Positions 24,073-33,313 of a DNA stretch of 64,000 nt are shown here, one piece after another (the stretch's first letter is position 1; each line of letters opens with the position of its first letter). The stretch covers positions 22,508 through 86,507 of the forward strand of contig CAIXBR010000015.1 in the NCBI GenBank assembly GCA_903917735.1. Reading direction: 5' to 3'. The position numbers and the translations under genes were made by a program. This stretch comes from an uncultured Elusimicrobia bacterium. GTDB lineage: Bacteria > Elusimicrobiota > Elusimicrobia > Elusimicrobiales > UBA9959. The notes under the pieces were generated by a model. That model ran no database searches, had not been told where the DNA came from, and saw only the letters and a list, made by a program, of their open reading frames with translations.

Positions 24073-25077
24073 ATGAAAAAGATTATTTTCATATCTCTCC
24101 TGGCGCTGGTACCGTTTAAAGCGCAGGCGCTGGAACTGCTGCTGGAGGAGAACCGCGGCGAATCCGGGACGATAGGCTACGTGGACATAGACCGGGTGTT
24201 TAAGGAATATTCCGGCACCACCGGCGCCCGGGAAGAATTCATTTCGGAGATAAAGAAAAAGGAAGATGACCTTAACCTTAAAAAAACGGCCGTCTTCACG
24301 CTTAAGGCCGAAATAGCCAAGCTCCGGCAGGAACGAGAATTCGCCCTTACGCTGCCCTCGCTCCTTGAAACGCAGCGCAGCGTGGTTGAAGCCGCTGCTG
24401 CTACGGCCGCCGCAGCGGCAGCGGCGGCAACCGCAGCTGCCGTACAGGCTTTGACGCAGACCATTCAGGTTTCCACACAGGCTCCGGCGGTGCAGGCCTC
24501 AACCCAGACCCCGGCAGTGCAGGGCTCAACCCAGGCCCCGGCGGTGCAGGCCTCAACCCAGGCCCCGGCGGTGCAGGCCTCAACTCAGGCCCCGGCGGTG
24601 CAGGCCTCAACTCAGACACCAACTCTGCCTCCCCAGGTCCAGCCCCATGCCGCTCCAGCCACGGCAGCGGCGGTATCCATTTCCGCGCCTACGGCCCTGC
24701 CACCGGGAGTTGCCGCTCTGCCCGGGATGGACGGAATAGATATGCCGGGCATAGCCAAGGTTCCGGTCAGCCATTTCAAGTTCTCCGTCTCCACCTCCGT
24801 ACCGGAAATAGAAGCCGTGCTGCTGAAGAAAGAAGCGGAACTGAAAACCGACGAGGAGGAACTGCGCGTCTCCCAGAAACAGGCCGAGCGCGACCTTCTT
24901 GATTACGAAAGCCGGAAGAGCGAAATATTGTTAGGCCGCATCTATGTGGCTCTTAAAGAACTGGCGGTGAAAGAAGAGGTCAGCGTGATAGTGGACAAGC
25001 GCAATATCCTCTTCGGCCAGAACGCCGTGGACCTCACGGGAAAACTTCTGAAAAAACTCGAGGAGAACGGCATATGA
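24073..25077 (+). CDS. OmpH/Skp-like periplasmic chaperone with a large Ala-rich/repeat insertion
   Basis: 334 residues, about twice the size of Skp. Signal peptide '[17 protein letters not shown]', then the Skp start '[17 protein letters not shown]' and the first long helix. After '[12 protein letters not shown]' there is an Ala-rich run and about 5.5 copies of the nonapeptide STQAPAVQA, then Pro-rich sequence with '[12 protein letters not shown]'. The second helix returns ('[20 protein letters not shown]', '[18 protein letters not shown]'), and the protein ends with the Skp core strand '[20 protein letters not shown]'. The insertion lies where Skp's helical hairpin turns, at the tentacle tip. 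The protein should still trimerise and chaperone outer-membrane proteins. It overlaps lpxD by four bases. Confidence 0.8.
   Translation: MKKIIFISLLALVPFKAQALELLLEENRGESGTIGYVDIDRVFKEYSGTTGAREEFISEIKKKEDDLNLKKTAVFTLKAEIAKLRQEREFALTLPSLLETQRSVVEAAAATAAAAAAAATAAAVQALTQTIQVSTQAPAVQASTQTPAVQGSTQAPAVQASTQAPAVQASTQAPAVQASTQTPTLPPQVQPHAAPATAAAVSISAPTALPPGVAALPGMDGIDMPGIAKVPVSHFKFSVSTSVPEIEAVLLKKEAELKTDEEELRVSQKQAERDLLDYESRKSEILLGRIYVALKELAVKEEVSVIVDKRNILFGQNAVDLTGKLLKKLEENGI
24472..24621 (+). repeat. 27-base tandem repeat in the skp-like gene
   Basis: About 5.5 copies of a 27-base unit encode the nonapeptide Ser-Thr-Gln-Ala/Thr-Pro-Ala-Val-Gln-Ala/Gly. Adjacent copies are almost identical at the DNA level, so copy number may vary between strains by slippage or recombination without a frameshift. 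Confidence 0.85.
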
Positions 25078-26102
25078 ACCTGACCGCCGCCGACATAGCG
25101 AAGCTGGCGGAGGGCCCGCTCAAAGGCGACGGGGCCCGGCCCATAGCCGGCGCAGCGCCCCTTGAGAAAGCCGGGCCGTCGGACATGGCTTTCCTTGCCG
25201 ACACGGCCATGGCCGCCCGGGCCGCAGCATGCCAGGCCGGCTGCCTGCTGGCCCCGCTGGGCGCCGAAGAACTCCTGAAAGATTTCAAAGGCGCGCTGAT
25301 TTTCACTAAAAACCCCAAATACGTTTTCATGCTGGCCCTGCGCCTGATTGAAACCGCCGCGCGCCCCCTGCCCGAACCCGGCATCCACCCCGCCGCCACG
25401 GTCTCCCCTAAAGCTTCCGTCGGCGCTAACGTACATATCGGCCCCTGCGCCGTTGTAGAAGAAGGCGCCGTGCTTGGAGCGAACTCCATAATAGGCGCCC
25501 AGAGCTACGTAGGCCGCAACGCCAGAATAGGCGCGCGCACCAGGCTCTATCCCGGAGTAAAGATAATGGACGCCTGTGAAATAGGCATAGAGGTAATAAT
25601 ACACGCCGGCGCGGTAATAGGTTCCGACGGCTACGGGTACATCTCCCCGCGCGGCACCCATGAAAAGATACCGCAGCTGGGCAAAGTCGTAATTGAGGAC
25701 AAGGTGGAGATAGGCGCCAACACCGCCATAGACCGGGCCGCGCTGGAAATCACGCTGGTAGGCGCCGGCACGAAGATAGACAATTTAGTGCACATAGCGC
25801 ACAACGTAAAGATCGGGAAGAACTGCCTGATAATAGCGCAGGCCGGCATAGCCGGGTCCACCGTTATAGGCGACAACGTCATAATAGCCGGCCAGGCAGG
25901 CATCTCCGACCACCTCACCATCGGGGACAACACCGTGATAATGGCCAAGACCGGCGTTATGAGCGACCTCGGCCCCAACCAGCTGGTCTTCGGCCACACC
26001 GCCCGCCCGCGTCTGCAGGCCATGAAAGTGGAAGCTTTACTGAACAAACTCCCCGACATGCACCGCACGCTGAACAAAATAAAGAAACAGCTGGGGATCT
26101 GA
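25074..26102 (+). CDS. lpxD: UDP-3-O-acylglucosamine N-acyltransferase LpxD
   Basis: 342 residues. An N-terminal uridine-binding domain ('[18 protein letters not shown]', '[20 protein letters not shown]') is followed by many hexapeptide turns of a left-handed beta-helix from '[20 protein letters not shown]' to '[16 protein letters not shown]'. The catalytic His region is '[15 protein letters not shown]', and '[14 protein letters not shown]' and '[12 protein letters not shown]' are LpxD-typical. It adds the amide-linked acyl chain to the lipid A precursor in the cytosol, after LpxC. It overlaps the skp-like gene by four bases (ATGA). Confidence 0.95.
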   Translation: MNLTAADIAKLAEGPLKGDGARPIAGAAPLEKAGPSDMAFLADTAMAARAAACQAGCLLAPLGAEELLKDFKGALIFTKNPKYVFMLALRLIETAARPLPEPGIHPAATVSPKASVGANVHIGPCAVVEEGAVLGANSIIGAQSYVGRNARIGARTRLYPGVKIMDACEIGIEVIIHAGAVIGSDGYGYISPRGTHEKIPQLGKVVIEDKVEIGANTAIDRAALEITLVGAGTKIDNLVHIAHNVKIGKNCLIIAQAGIAGSTVIGDNVIIAGQAGISDHLTIGDNTVIMAKTGVMSDLGPNQLVFGHTARPRLQAMKVEALLNKLPDMHRTLNKIKKQLGI

Positions 26103-26142
26103 GAGCGTTCTTTTTTAAGACTGCAGGAGCCTGCGCGCCCAA

Positions 26143-26278
26143 GGGGGCTGGTAAGGGTATGGGCCCGTCGGGCACGGGGTCGGCCACACCGTGGCCGCCA
26201 CACCCCACTCGCCCTCCGCGCTTACGCAAGCGTCGGGCTCCGTGAGGGCCCGCCGAACCCATACCCTTACCAGCCCCC
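26143..26278 (-). repeat. Structured palindromic intergenic element, copy A
   Basis: The element is bounded by perfect 21-base inverted repeats (26143-26163 and 26258-26278). Inside it the minus strand carries GGGTTCGGCGGGCCCTCACG, the hairpin core CGCTTGCGTAAGCG and a second hairpin GGCCAC-GGT-GTGGCC. The same parts, in the same order, occur at 29346-29486 on the plus strand. It fills the gap between lpxD and lpxC, which otherwise holds only a few bases. Short open frames cross it in both directions, but I consider them by-products. Confidence 0.75.
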
Positions 26279-26308
26279 AGCTTTTTACAGGCCATTCGTC
26301 TACAACCA

Positions 26309-27148
26309 ATGCGAAAAACAATAAAATCACCGGCGACCATAGAAGGGATTGGCCTTCACAAGGGGAAGCCCGCCCGCGTCTCCTTCCTGCCCGTTCCTGG
26401 CCCCACCGGCTACCGGTTCATAAGCCCCCTCTTCAAAGAACCGCTCCCCGCCCGCCTCGACAAAGTCTCAGGCACGGTCCGCGGCACCAACATCAGCGAC
26501 GGCAAGAACACTATCTGCACCGTAGAGCACCTGCTCTCCGCCGCCGCCGGGCTCGGCATCGACGACCTCGATATAGAAATAACCGGCGAAGAACCTCCCG
26601 CCGCCGACGGCTCCGCCCTACCCTTCGCCACCGCCCTGCTGAAGGCCGGCATACAGGAAAAACCAGAACAGCAGCGCGGAGCCCTGGAGCTGAAAGGCCT
26701 ACTCGAAATGGCCAAAGGCGAAACCCGCTACCTGGCCCGGCCCGCGCAGGACGGCGTATTCTTCAGGCTCACCTACGACTACCCGCATTCTCTGGTAGGC
26801 ACACAGGTAATAGAATTCACGCTTACCCCGGAAGAATACCTGGTGCGCGTAGCCCCCGCCCGCACCTTCGGCTTCTCGCATGAGATCGAAGCCCTTAAAG
26901 CCGCCGGGCTCGCCCTGGGCGGCTCGCTCGAGAACGCCATAGTCATAAATGAAAAGGAAATACTGGCCAAAGGCGGCTTGCGCTTCACCGACGAATTCGC
27001 CCGCCACAAACTTCTGGACCTCATAGGGGACCTGGCCCTGGCCGGCCTGCCCTTAAAGAATATCTATATAGAAGCCGTGCGCCCCGGGCACGCCGGCAAT
27101 GTCAATTTTGCTAAACTATTATCAGAAAGGGCGTTAAACCATGACTGA
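26309..27148 (+). CDS. lpxC: UDP-3-O-acyl-N-acetylglucosamine deacetylase LpxC
   Basis: 279 residues. The start 'IKSPATIEGIGLHKGKPA' is typical. Zinc ligands are His74 ('TVEHLLSA') and His233 and Asp237 ('FARHKLLDLIGDL'). The catalytic His is in 'GHAGN' (residue 261) and the 'ADGSALPF' block carries the acid/base region. It catalyses the first committed step of lipid A synthesis, in the cytosol, and is usually the control point of the pathway. The protein is slightly shorter than the E. coli enzyme. It overlaps fabZ by eight bases, so the two competing pathways (lipid A and fatty acids) are co-translated. No Shine-Dalgarno is obvious. Confidence 0.95.
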   Translation: MRKTIKSPATIEGIGLHKGKPARVSFLPVPGPTGYRFISPLFKEPLPARLDKVSGTVRGTNISDGKNTICTVEHLLSAAAGLGIDDLDIEITGEEPPAADGSALPFATALLKAGIQEKPEQQRGALELKGLLEMAKGETRYLARPAQDGVFFRLTYDYPHSLVGTQVIEFTLTPEEYLVRVAPARTFGFSHEIEALKAAGLALGGSLENAIVINEKEILAKGGLRFTDEFARHKLLDLIGDLALAGLPLKNIYIEAVRPGHAGNVNFAKLLSERALNHD

Positions 27149-27602
27149 AACAAAACCCCGCCACTATAAGCCGGTCCGCGTCATTCCCTGCGAGGAAATA
27201 CTCAAGATCATCCCCCACCGCTACCCTTTCATGATGGTAGACCGCGTAGAAGTGGTGGAGGAAGGCAAATACTGCGTCGGCGTCAAATGCGTCAGCGCCA
27301 ACGAGCTCTATTTCCACGGCCATTTCCCTGAAAAACCGATAATGCCAGGCGTGCTGATGCTGGAAGGCATGGCCCAGACCGCGGCGGCCATGATGATGGA
27401 CCTCCCTGAGACGAAGGGCCGCCTTGGTTTCTTCGCCGGCATAAGCCGGGCCAAGTTCCGCCGCCAGGTAGTGCCCGGCGACGTGCTCAAGATGCACGTG
27501 GAGATCCTCCGCGTGAAAAGCCACCTCGGCAAGGTCCGGGCCCAGGCCTGGGTAGGAGACGAGTCCGCGGCCGAAGCCGAGCTGACCTTCGCGATAGGCT
27601 GA
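27141..27602 (+). CDS. fabZ: 3-hydroxyacyl-ACP dehydratase FabZ
   Basis: 153 residues with a hot-dog fold. The family blocks 'ILKIIPHRYPFMMVDRV' (catalytic His), 'FHGHFPEKPIMPGVLMLEGM' (catalytic Glu) and 'RAKFRRQVVPGDVLKMHVE' are all present. It removes water from 3-hydroxyacyl-ACP in fatty acid synthesis, the same substrate pool that LpxA and LpxD draw on. In some bacteria this gene is fused to lpxC; here they are separate but overlap by eight bases. Confidence 0.95.
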   Translation: MTETKPRHYKPVRVIPCEEILKIIPHRYPFMMVDRVEVVEEGKYCVGVKCVSANELYFHGHFPEKPIMPGVLMLEGMAQTAAAMMMDLPETKGRLGFFAGISRAKFRRQVVPGDVLKMHVEILRVKSHLGKVRAQAWVGDESAAEAELTFAIG

Positions 27603-27631
27603 GGCTTCCCGAGATTTTTGGAGGAGATAAA

Positions 27632-28444
27632 ATGGCTACCAAGATACACCCCACAGCGGTAATAGACCCCAAGGCCCAGATCGACCACGACGTAGAGATA
27701 GGCCCGTTCACCGTTATCGGCGAAGACGTGCAGATAGGCGCCGGCACCAGGATCGGCCCCCAGTGCATCATAGAATTCTCAACGCTCGGCAAGAACAACT
27801 GGCTCACCGGCGCCGCCTACGTCGGCATGCCGCCGCAGGACTGGTCCTACCACGGCGAGCACACCCGCTTCACCATGGGCGACGGCAACGTCATCCGCGA
27901 GAACGTCACGCTGCACCGCGGCTCCCACGCCACCAATCTCACCTCGATGGGTTCCAACTGCATGCTGATGGCCAACTCCCACGTGGGCCACGACGGCCGC
28001 ATAGGCAACAACGTCATCCTGGTCAACTGCTCCTCCCCCGCCGGCCACGTGCAGATAGGCGACCGCGCCACCATCTCGGGGCTCGTCGGCATACACCAGT
28101 TCACCCGCATAGGCGCGTACGCCATGGTCTCCGGCGGCGGCATGGTGAACCAGGACATCCTCCCCTACGTGATAGCCCAGGGCGACCGCGCCCGCCCGGT
28201 GACGCTCAACCTGGTGGGCCTGCGCCGCAACGGCTTCACTAAGGAACAGATAAAGGCCATAAAGCACGTCTTCAAAACACTCTTCTTCCAGAACCTAATG
28301 CTGAAGGACGCCGTAGCGAAGCTCCGCGCGGAGAACCTGCCGCCAGAAGCCGCACTGATGCTGGACTTCGTGGAAGGCTCCAAGCGCGGCATAGCCCGCC
28401 CCCGCAGGAACGCGCGCGAGCTTGAAACCGCGGCCAACGACTAA
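27632..28444 (+). CDS. lpxA: UDP-N-acetylglucosamine O-acyltransferase LpxA
   Basis: 270 residues. Hexapeptide repeats run from 'IHPTAVIDPKAQIDHDVEIG' to 'GLVGIHQFTRIGAYAMVSGG', with the catalytic His in 'NSHVGHDGRIGNN'. The C-terminal helical domain begins at 'NLVGLRRNGFTKEQIKAIKH'. It transfers a 3-hydroxyacyl chain from ACP to UDP-GlcNAc, the first step of lipid A synthesis. GGAGGAG lies seven bases before the ATG. Stop and the next ATG are directly adjacent. Confidence 0.95.
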   Translation: MATKIHPTAVIDPKAQIDHDVEIGPFTVIGEDVQIGAGTRIGPQCIIEFSTLGKNNWLTGAAYVGMPPQDWSYHGEHTRFTMGDGNVIRENVTLHRGSHATNLTSMGSNCMLMANSHVGHDGRIGNNVILVNCSSPAGHVQIGDRATISGLVGIHQFTRIGAYAMVSGGGMVNQDILPYVIAQGDRARPVTLNLVGLRRNGFTKEQIKAIKHVFKTLFFQNLMLKDAVAKLRAENLPPEAALMLDFVEGSKRGIARPRRNARELETAAND

Positions 28445-29284
28445 ATGACCGAAAAAATGGGGCTCATCGCCGGCGGCGGAAGTTTCCCGCTGCTGTTCGC
28501 GGCCGAGGCTAAGAAGGCCGGCCGCGAAGTTTTCGTCGTAGCCCTTAACGATATCACCCCGAAAGAGATAGAACAGTACGCCGTGGAGACCCGCTGGTTC
28601 CGCCTCGGCAGCATAGGCGGGCCCATAGACTTCCTGAAAGAGTGCGGCGTAAAAAAAGCCCTGATGGTCGGTTCCGTGCCCCATGTTTCCATCTTCGGCG
28701 GGATAATACCTGACCTGCGCGCGGCCAAACTCCTGCTCAAGCTGCGCGACAAAAAAGCCAAAGCCATCTTCGCCGCCATCTCGGAGGAATTTTCATCCGA
28801 CGGGATAGAGCTGGTCAGCACAGCCACCCTGCTGGAACACCTGCTGGTTAAACCGGGCGTACTGGCGGGGAAAAAACCCGACTCGGATACCCTGAAAACC
28901 GCCGCCTACGGCTGGCGCGCCGCCAAAACACTCTCCGCACTCGACATAGGCCTCACCGTAGTCCTGCGCGACCAAGCGGTAGTAGCAGCCGAAGGCATGG
29001 AAGGCACCGACGCCTGCATCCGCCGCGCCGGTGAAATTTTAAAGAGACTCGGCAAAGGCAACGCCCTCACTGTAGTAAAAGTAGCCCGCCCCGGCCAGGA
29101 CATGCGCTTCGACCTCCCCGTAGCCGGCGCCAAAACCCTGCGCACCATGGCCGCAGCAGGCGCCACCACTCTGGTCCTCGAAGCCGGCAAAACCCTCATA
29201 CTCGGGATGGAAGAGTTCCTCGCCGCCGCCAAAGAAACAGGTATCACCATCCTCGGCGCCGACAACACCACCTTCCCGCAGTAG
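28445..29284 (+). CDS. lpxI: UDP-2,3-diacylglucosamine pyrophosphatase LpxI
   Basis: 279 residues of the LpxI (DUF1009) family: 'MGLIAGGGSFPLLFAAEAKK' at the N-terminus, 'WFRLGSIGGPIDFLKECGVK', and C-terminal catalytic-domain blocks 'DIGLTVVLRDQAVVAAEGME', 'GTDACIRRAGEIL' and 'DMRFDLPVAGAKTLRTM'. It cuts UDP-diacylglucosamine to lipid X and UMP. LpxI replaces LpxH in many bacteria, and no lpxH is seen here. It begins on the base after the lpxA stop. The sequence after its stop is a structured repeat, so the operon may be partly interrupted here. Confidence 0.93.
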   Translation: MTEKMGLIAGGGSFPLLFAAEAKKAGREVFVVALNDITPKEIEQYAVETRWFRLGSIGGPIDFLKECGVKKALMVGSVPHVSIFGGIIPDLRAAKLLLKLRDKKAKAIFAAISEEFSSDGIELVSTATLLEHLLVKPGVLAGKKPDSDTLKTAAYGWRAAKTLSALDIGLTVVLRDQAVVAAEGMEGTDACIRRAGEILKRLGKGNALTVVKVARPGQDMRFDLPVAGAKTLRTMAAAGATTLVLEAGKTLILGMEEFLAAAKETGITILGADNTTFPQ

Positions 29285-29345
29285 AGTTTTCTCAAAGCAG
29301 TTCGTGGATGATTTAGAAGTACGGACAAAGTTTTCGCAGGAGGGG

Positions 29346-29486
29346 CGGCGAGGGCATGGGTTCGACGGGCCCTCACGGAGGGCTCGGCTTGCGTAAGCGC
29401 CGAGCCTGGGTGGCCGAAGGCCACTGCAGTGTGTGGAGCGCGCGCACGGTGTGCGCGACGCGGTGCCCGCCGGGCCCATGCCTCGA
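29346..29486 (+). repeat. Structured palindromic intergenic element, copy B
   Basis: The outer arms GCGAGGGCATGGG and CCCATGCCTCG pair with one gap. Inside are GGGTTCGACGGGCCCTCACG (one base different from copy A), a hairpin GGCTCGGC-TTGCGTAAGC-GCCGAGCC, a hairpin GTGGCC-GAA-GGCCAC and a hairpin GCGCGCAC-GG-TGTGCGCG. Stems differ in sequence from copy A but keep pairing. It lies between lpxI and the acyltransferase gene. An open frame reads through it into the acyltransferase, but the real start there is at 29524. Confidence 0.75.
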
Positions 29487-29523
29487 CACCCCGACTGGGC
29501 TCCCGCGGTTCCGAATTAAAATA

Positions 29524-30168
29524 ATGAACGAACTGCTTTACAAAAACTCGCCCGCCCACAGTATACTGTCCTTTCTCGCCTGGCTCTACATCCAGCTGAT
29601 CGGCAAGACCTCCCGCATCACCGTCAAAGGCCAGAAGAACCACCCCGGCACCGCCATCTACGCCCTCTGGCACCGCCAGGAAGTGCTGATGATCTACCTT
29701 CACCGCAACAGGAACATCTGCGGCCTCGTCAGCAAAAGCAAGGACGGCGAGTACATGGCCCGCATCCTCAAACGCTTCGGGTTCACCTTCGTGCGCGGCT
29801 CCACCACCACTGGCGGCATCATGGCCCTGCGCGGCCTCATAAAAGCCGCCCGCGAAGGCTACTCAGTGGCCATCACCCCCGACGGCCCAAAAGGCCCCAT
29901 CTTCAAGGTACAGCCCGGCGTAGTCTACCTCGCCCAGAAAGCCGGCGTACCCATCATCCCCGCCGCCTGCGCCCTTTCGAAAAAGAAAATACTCGGCAGC
30001 TGGGACAAGTACCAGTTTCCCCTGCCGTTCGGCCGCATAGAGGCCGTCTACGGCCAGCCCTTTTATGTAGCCGAAACCGACGACGTGCAGGCCAAGTCCC
30101 TGGAGTTGGAAAGCATCCTGAACAAGCTCACCGAAGAAGCCGAAGACATATTGTCAAAAACAAAATGA
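29524..30168 (+). CDS. Lysophospholipid acyltransferase-like protein (DUF374 type)
   Basis: I take the ATG at 29524, because the frame upstream lies in the palindromic element. The 214-residue product has an N-terminal hydrophobic segment ('[15 protein letters not shown]') and the family blocks '[15 protein letters not shown]' (in place of the classic HX4D), '[20 protein letters not shown]' and '[20 protein letters not shown]'. DUF374 proteins are inner-membrane acyltransferases commonly found in lipid A loci, where they may add a secondary acyl chain as LpxL does. The stop overlaps the glgB start by four bases. Confidence 0.85.
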   Translation: MNELLYKNSPAHSILSFLAWLYIQLIGKTSRITVKGQKNHPGTAIYALWHRQEVLMIYLHRNRNICGLVSKSKDGEYMARILKRFGFTFVRGSTTTGGIMALRGLIKAAREGYSVAITPDGPKGPIFKVQPGVVYLAQKAGVPIIPAACALSKKKILGSWDKYQFPLPFGRIEAVYGQPFYVAETDDVQAKSLELESILNKLTEEAEDILSKTK

Positions 30169-32060
30169 ACAAGAACAACCTCCAGCTCCTCACCGACCAG
30201 GACGTGTACCTCTTTAATGAAGGCAACCACGTCCGCCTGTATGAAAAAATGGGCGCCCACATTGCCGCCCTGGACGGTACGGAAGGCACGCATTTCGCCG
30301 TCTGGGCCCCGAACGCCAGGGAAGTCTGCGTAATGGGAGACTTCAACAGCTGGAACAAGAGCTCCCACCCCCTTAAACAGCGCCGGAACTCAGGCATCTG
30401 GGAGGGCTTCATCCCCGGGGTAAAAGAAGGGAGCAACTACAAATACAACGTGGTTTCCCGCTATAACAATTTCAGCGCCGAAAAGGCCGATCCCTTCGGC
30501 TTCGCCTCCGAAGTACCGCCCAAGACCGCGTCCGTGGTGCGCGAGCTGGACTACGAATGGGGCGACGCCGAATGGATGAAGTCGCGCGGCGCGAAGAACG
30601 GCCTGAAAAGCCCGGTCTCCATCTATGAAATGCACCTCGGCTCCTGGATGCGCGCGGAAGGCGACCGAATGCTCACCTACCGCGAGTTGGGGGACAAACT
30701 AACCGCCTACATCAAAGACCTCGGCTTCAGCCACGTCGAGTTCATGCCCGTGACGGAGCACCCCTTCTACGGCTCCTGGGGTTACCAGACCGTGGGCTAT
30801 TTCTCCCCCACCAGCCGCTACGGAGGGCCGCAGGACCTGATGTACCTGGTCGACCGCCTGCACCAGGCCGGCATAGGCGTAATACTGGACTGGGTGCCCG
30901 CGCATTTTCCCACCGACATGCATGGCCTGGAATATTTCGACGGCACGCACCTCTACGAGCACGCCGACCCCCGGCAAGGCTTCCACCCCGACTGGAAAAG
31001 TTCCATCTTCAATTTCGGCCGCAACGAGGTAAAAAGCTTCCTGCTCTCCAGCGCCATGTTCTGGCTGGACAAGTACCATGCCGACGGCCTGCGCGTGGAC
31101 GCCGTGGCCTCCATGCTGTACCTGGACTACTCCCGCAAGGCCGGCGAATGGATCCCGAACAAGCACGGCGGCAACGAGAACCTGGAAGCCATAGCCTTCC
31201 TGAAACAGTTCAACCAGGTGGTCTACGAGAATTTTCCCGACACGCAGACTTACGCCGAGGAATCCACGGCCTGGCCGATGGTGTCGCGCCCCACGTACCT
31301 GGGCGGCCTGGGCTTCGGCCTGAAATGGGACATGGGTTGGATGCACGACACGCTGCAGTACCTTTCCAAGGACTCCGTGTACCGCAAGTACCACCACAAC
31401 AGCCTCACCTTCCGCATGCTCTACGCCTTCGGCGAGAACTTCGTGCTGCCGCTTTCCCACGACGAGACGGTGCACGGCAAGGGCTCCCTGATGCAGAAAA
31501 TGGCCGGCGACGACTGGCAGAAGTTCGCCAATCTGCGCCTGCTCTTCGGCGGCATGTACGCGCAGCCCGGGCAGAAGCTGCTGTTCATGGGCGGCGAGTT
31601 CGCCCAATGGCGGGAATGGAAGCATGATGCTAGCCTGGACTGGCACCTGACCGAATACGCGCCGCACCACGGCATGCAGCGCTGGGTGAAGGACCTGAAC
31701 AATCTGTACCGGTCCGAACCCGCCATGCACGAACTGAACTGCTCCCCCTCCGGCTTCGAATGGATAGACGCCAACGACTCCCAGCAGAGCGTGACGGCCT
31801 TCCTGCGCAAGGATGGCGCCGGCGGCACGGTACTAGCGGTCTGCAATTTCACCTCCGTGCCCCGCTACAGCTACCGGGTGGGCGTTCCAAAAGGCGGTTT
31901 CTGGAAAGAGCTGCTGAACAGCGACTCGCTAGCTTACGGCGGTGGCGGGCTCGGAAATTTAGGCGGCATCATGGCCGAGCAGACCGCAACCCACGGCAGG
32001 CCCCATTCTCTGAACATTACCCTGCCGCCGCTGTCGATACTGTTTTTCAAACCGGAATAG
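30165..32060 (+). CDS. glgB: 1,4-alpha-glucan branching enzyme GlgB
   Basis: 631 residues: a CBM48 domain ('[20 protein letters not shown]'), then a GH13 barrel with '[20 protein letters not shown]'-type sequence (nucleophile Asp in '[10 protein letters not shown]'), the general acid Glu in '[12 protein letters not shown]', and the third acid in '[15 protein letters not shown]'. The long N-terminal module found in some GlgB proteins is absent. It makes alpha-1,6 branches in glycogen. Its place inside a lipid A operon, overlapping the acyltransferase gene by four bases, is unusual. The glycogen phosphorylase at 58118-60661 and the amylase at 42487-44160 are its metabolic partners. Confidence 0.93.
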   Translation: MNKNNLQLLTDQDVYLFNEGNHVRLYEKMGAHIAALDGTEGTHFAVWAPNAREVCVMGDFNSWNKSSHPLKQRRNSGIWEGFIPGVKEGSNYKYNVVSRYNNFSAEKADPFGFASEVPPKTASVVRELDYEWGDAEWMKSRGAKNGLKSPVSIYEMHLGSWMRAEGDRMLTYRELGDKLTAYIKDLGFSHVEFMPVTEHPFYGSWGYQTVGYFSPTSRYGGPQDLMYLVDRLHQAGIGVILDWVPAHFPTDMHGLEYFDGTHLYEHADPRQGFHPDWKSSIFNFGRNEVKSFLLSSAMFWLDKYHADGLRVDAVASMLYLDYSRKAGEWIPNKHGGNENLEAIAFLKQFNQVVYENFPDTQTYAEESTAWPMVSRPTYLGGLGFGLKWDMGWMHDTLQYLSKDSVYRKYHHNSLTFRMLYAFGENFVLPLSHDETVHGKGSLMQKMAGDDWQKFANLRLLFGGMYAQPGQKLLFMGGEFAQWREWKHDASLDWHLTEYAPHHGMQRWVKDLNNLYRSEPAMHELNCSPSGFEWIDANDSQQSVTAFLRKDGAGGTVLAVCNFTSVPRYSYRVGVPKGGFWKELLNSDSLAYGGGGLGNLGGIMAEQTATHGRPHSLNITLPPLSILFFKPE

Positions 32061-32158
32061 CGCGCGACGGGCCATCCCTCCGCCATTTTTAGTAGAATAA
32101 TAAGATATACCCGGATATTTCCGGCCGGTCAGGACTATTTTCCGGTTTAGAGGACACT

Positions 32159-33229
32159 ATGGCTGAAAAAGATAAAAAAATGCGTTTTGGCGTGATAGGA
32201 GCGGGCAAGCTCGGCGGCTTTCACACCCGCACCCTTTCAAAGATGCCTGAAGTGGAACTGATAGGCATTTCCGACCCCAACCTGCTACGCGCCCAGGTGC
32301 TGGCCTGGCGCTACAACTGCGTAGCCTACAAGACCGTGGACGAACTCCTGAACCAGGTGGACGCGCTGGTAGTGGCCGCCCCCACCGAATACCACGCCGA
32401 GATAGGCATTCAGGCGCTGGAAGCCGGCGTACACGTGCTGATGGAAAAACCCATCACTAATTCCGAAGAAGGCGCCCGCAAACTCCTGGAGCTTTCCGAA
32501 AAGAACAAGGTGGTCCTCCAGGTAGGGCATTCGGAGCGCTTCAATTCCGCCGTGGTGGAAACCCTTAAACATGTTAAGAACCCGCGCTACGTCACTATAG
32601 AGCGCCTTGGGCCGTACGACCCCCGCGTGGCCGCCACCGGCGTTACCCTGGACCTGATGATCCACGACCTGGACATTATCCTGACAATGATAGATTCCGA
32701 CATAGCCTCCTTTGAAGCGATAGGCGCCAGCATGCTCTCCGGCCACGAGGATATCTGCAACGTGCGCCTGAAGTTCAAGAACGGCTGCGTGGCGGACATC
32801 ACCGCCAGCCGCGCCAGCATGGAAGCCTCCCGCCGCATGCGCATTTACCAGCAGGACTCCTACCTTTCGGTAGACTATGTAAGCAACCGCCTGAAGATCT
32901 ATACCAAGAAGAACCCAGTGATAAAGACGCTTAAAGACATTGAGATCACCTACCCCAAACTGGAACCCAAGCAGCCCATAAGAGAGGAGATAGCCCATTT
33001 CATAGACTGCATTAAAACCTCCAAGACCCCCACCCCCAGCGGCGAAAAAGGCCTGAAGGCCCTGCGGCTGGCCCTCGACATCACCAACCAGATGCGGCGC
33101 TTCGAGGTTTCCGGCTCCAAAACCGAGGAATCGCCCGAATCCCTGGCCGGCGCGCTTTCGGACATCGGCAAGGCTACCAAGGTGCTGGTGGAAGAGAGCC
33201 TGAAAAACGCCGGGATAGACAATCAGTAA
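32159..33229 (+). CDS. Gfo/Idh/MocA family oxidoreductase in the lipid A cluster
   Basis: 356 residues. The Rossmann start is 'RFGVIGAGKLGGFHTRTLSK', the NAD-contact block 'HVLMEKPITNS' carries the conserved EKP, and the C-terminal domain has 'LDLMIHDLDIILTM' with the catalytic-type His. Members oxidise sugar hydroxyls or related groups. In some bacteria a family member (GnnA) next to lpxA oxidises UDP-GlcNAc at C3 so that an aminotransferase (GnnB) can make 3-amino lipid A. No aminotransferase is visible here, so the substrate is open. GAGGA precedes the ATG. The 98-base gap from glgB includes an AT-rich stretch that may hold a promoter. Confidence 0.85.
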   Translation: MAEKDKKMRFGVIGAGKLGGFHTRTLSKMPEVELIGISDPNLLRAQVLAWRYNCVAYKTVDELLNQVDALVVAAPTEYHAEIGIQALEAGVHVLMEKPITNSEEGARKLLELSEKNKVVLQVGHSERFNSAVVETLKHVKNPRYVTIERLGPYDPRVAATGVTLDLMIHDLDIILTMIDSDIASFEAIGASMLSGHEDICNVRLKFKNGCVADITASRASMEASRRMRIYQQDSYLSVDYVSNRLKIYTKKNPVIKTLKDIEITYPKLEPKQPIREEIAHFIDCIKTSKTPTPSGEKGLKALRLALDITNQMRRFEVSGSKTEESPESLAGALSDIGKATKVLVEESLKNAGIDNQ

Positions 33230-33313
33230 AAACCGAGAGCCGTGACTTTTCCACGCATAGCAGCCGGCATCCGGCAAGCACAATTTCGCCGCGCCTGACC
33301 CTGGACACTTTTT

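Noticed and set aside
29356..29523. N-terminal extension of the acyltransferase (56 residues, Met-Gly-Ser-Thr-Gly start)
   Set aside because: It is wholly inside the palindromic repeat and lacks family similarity. A similar reading frame in copy A runs into no gene on the other strand.
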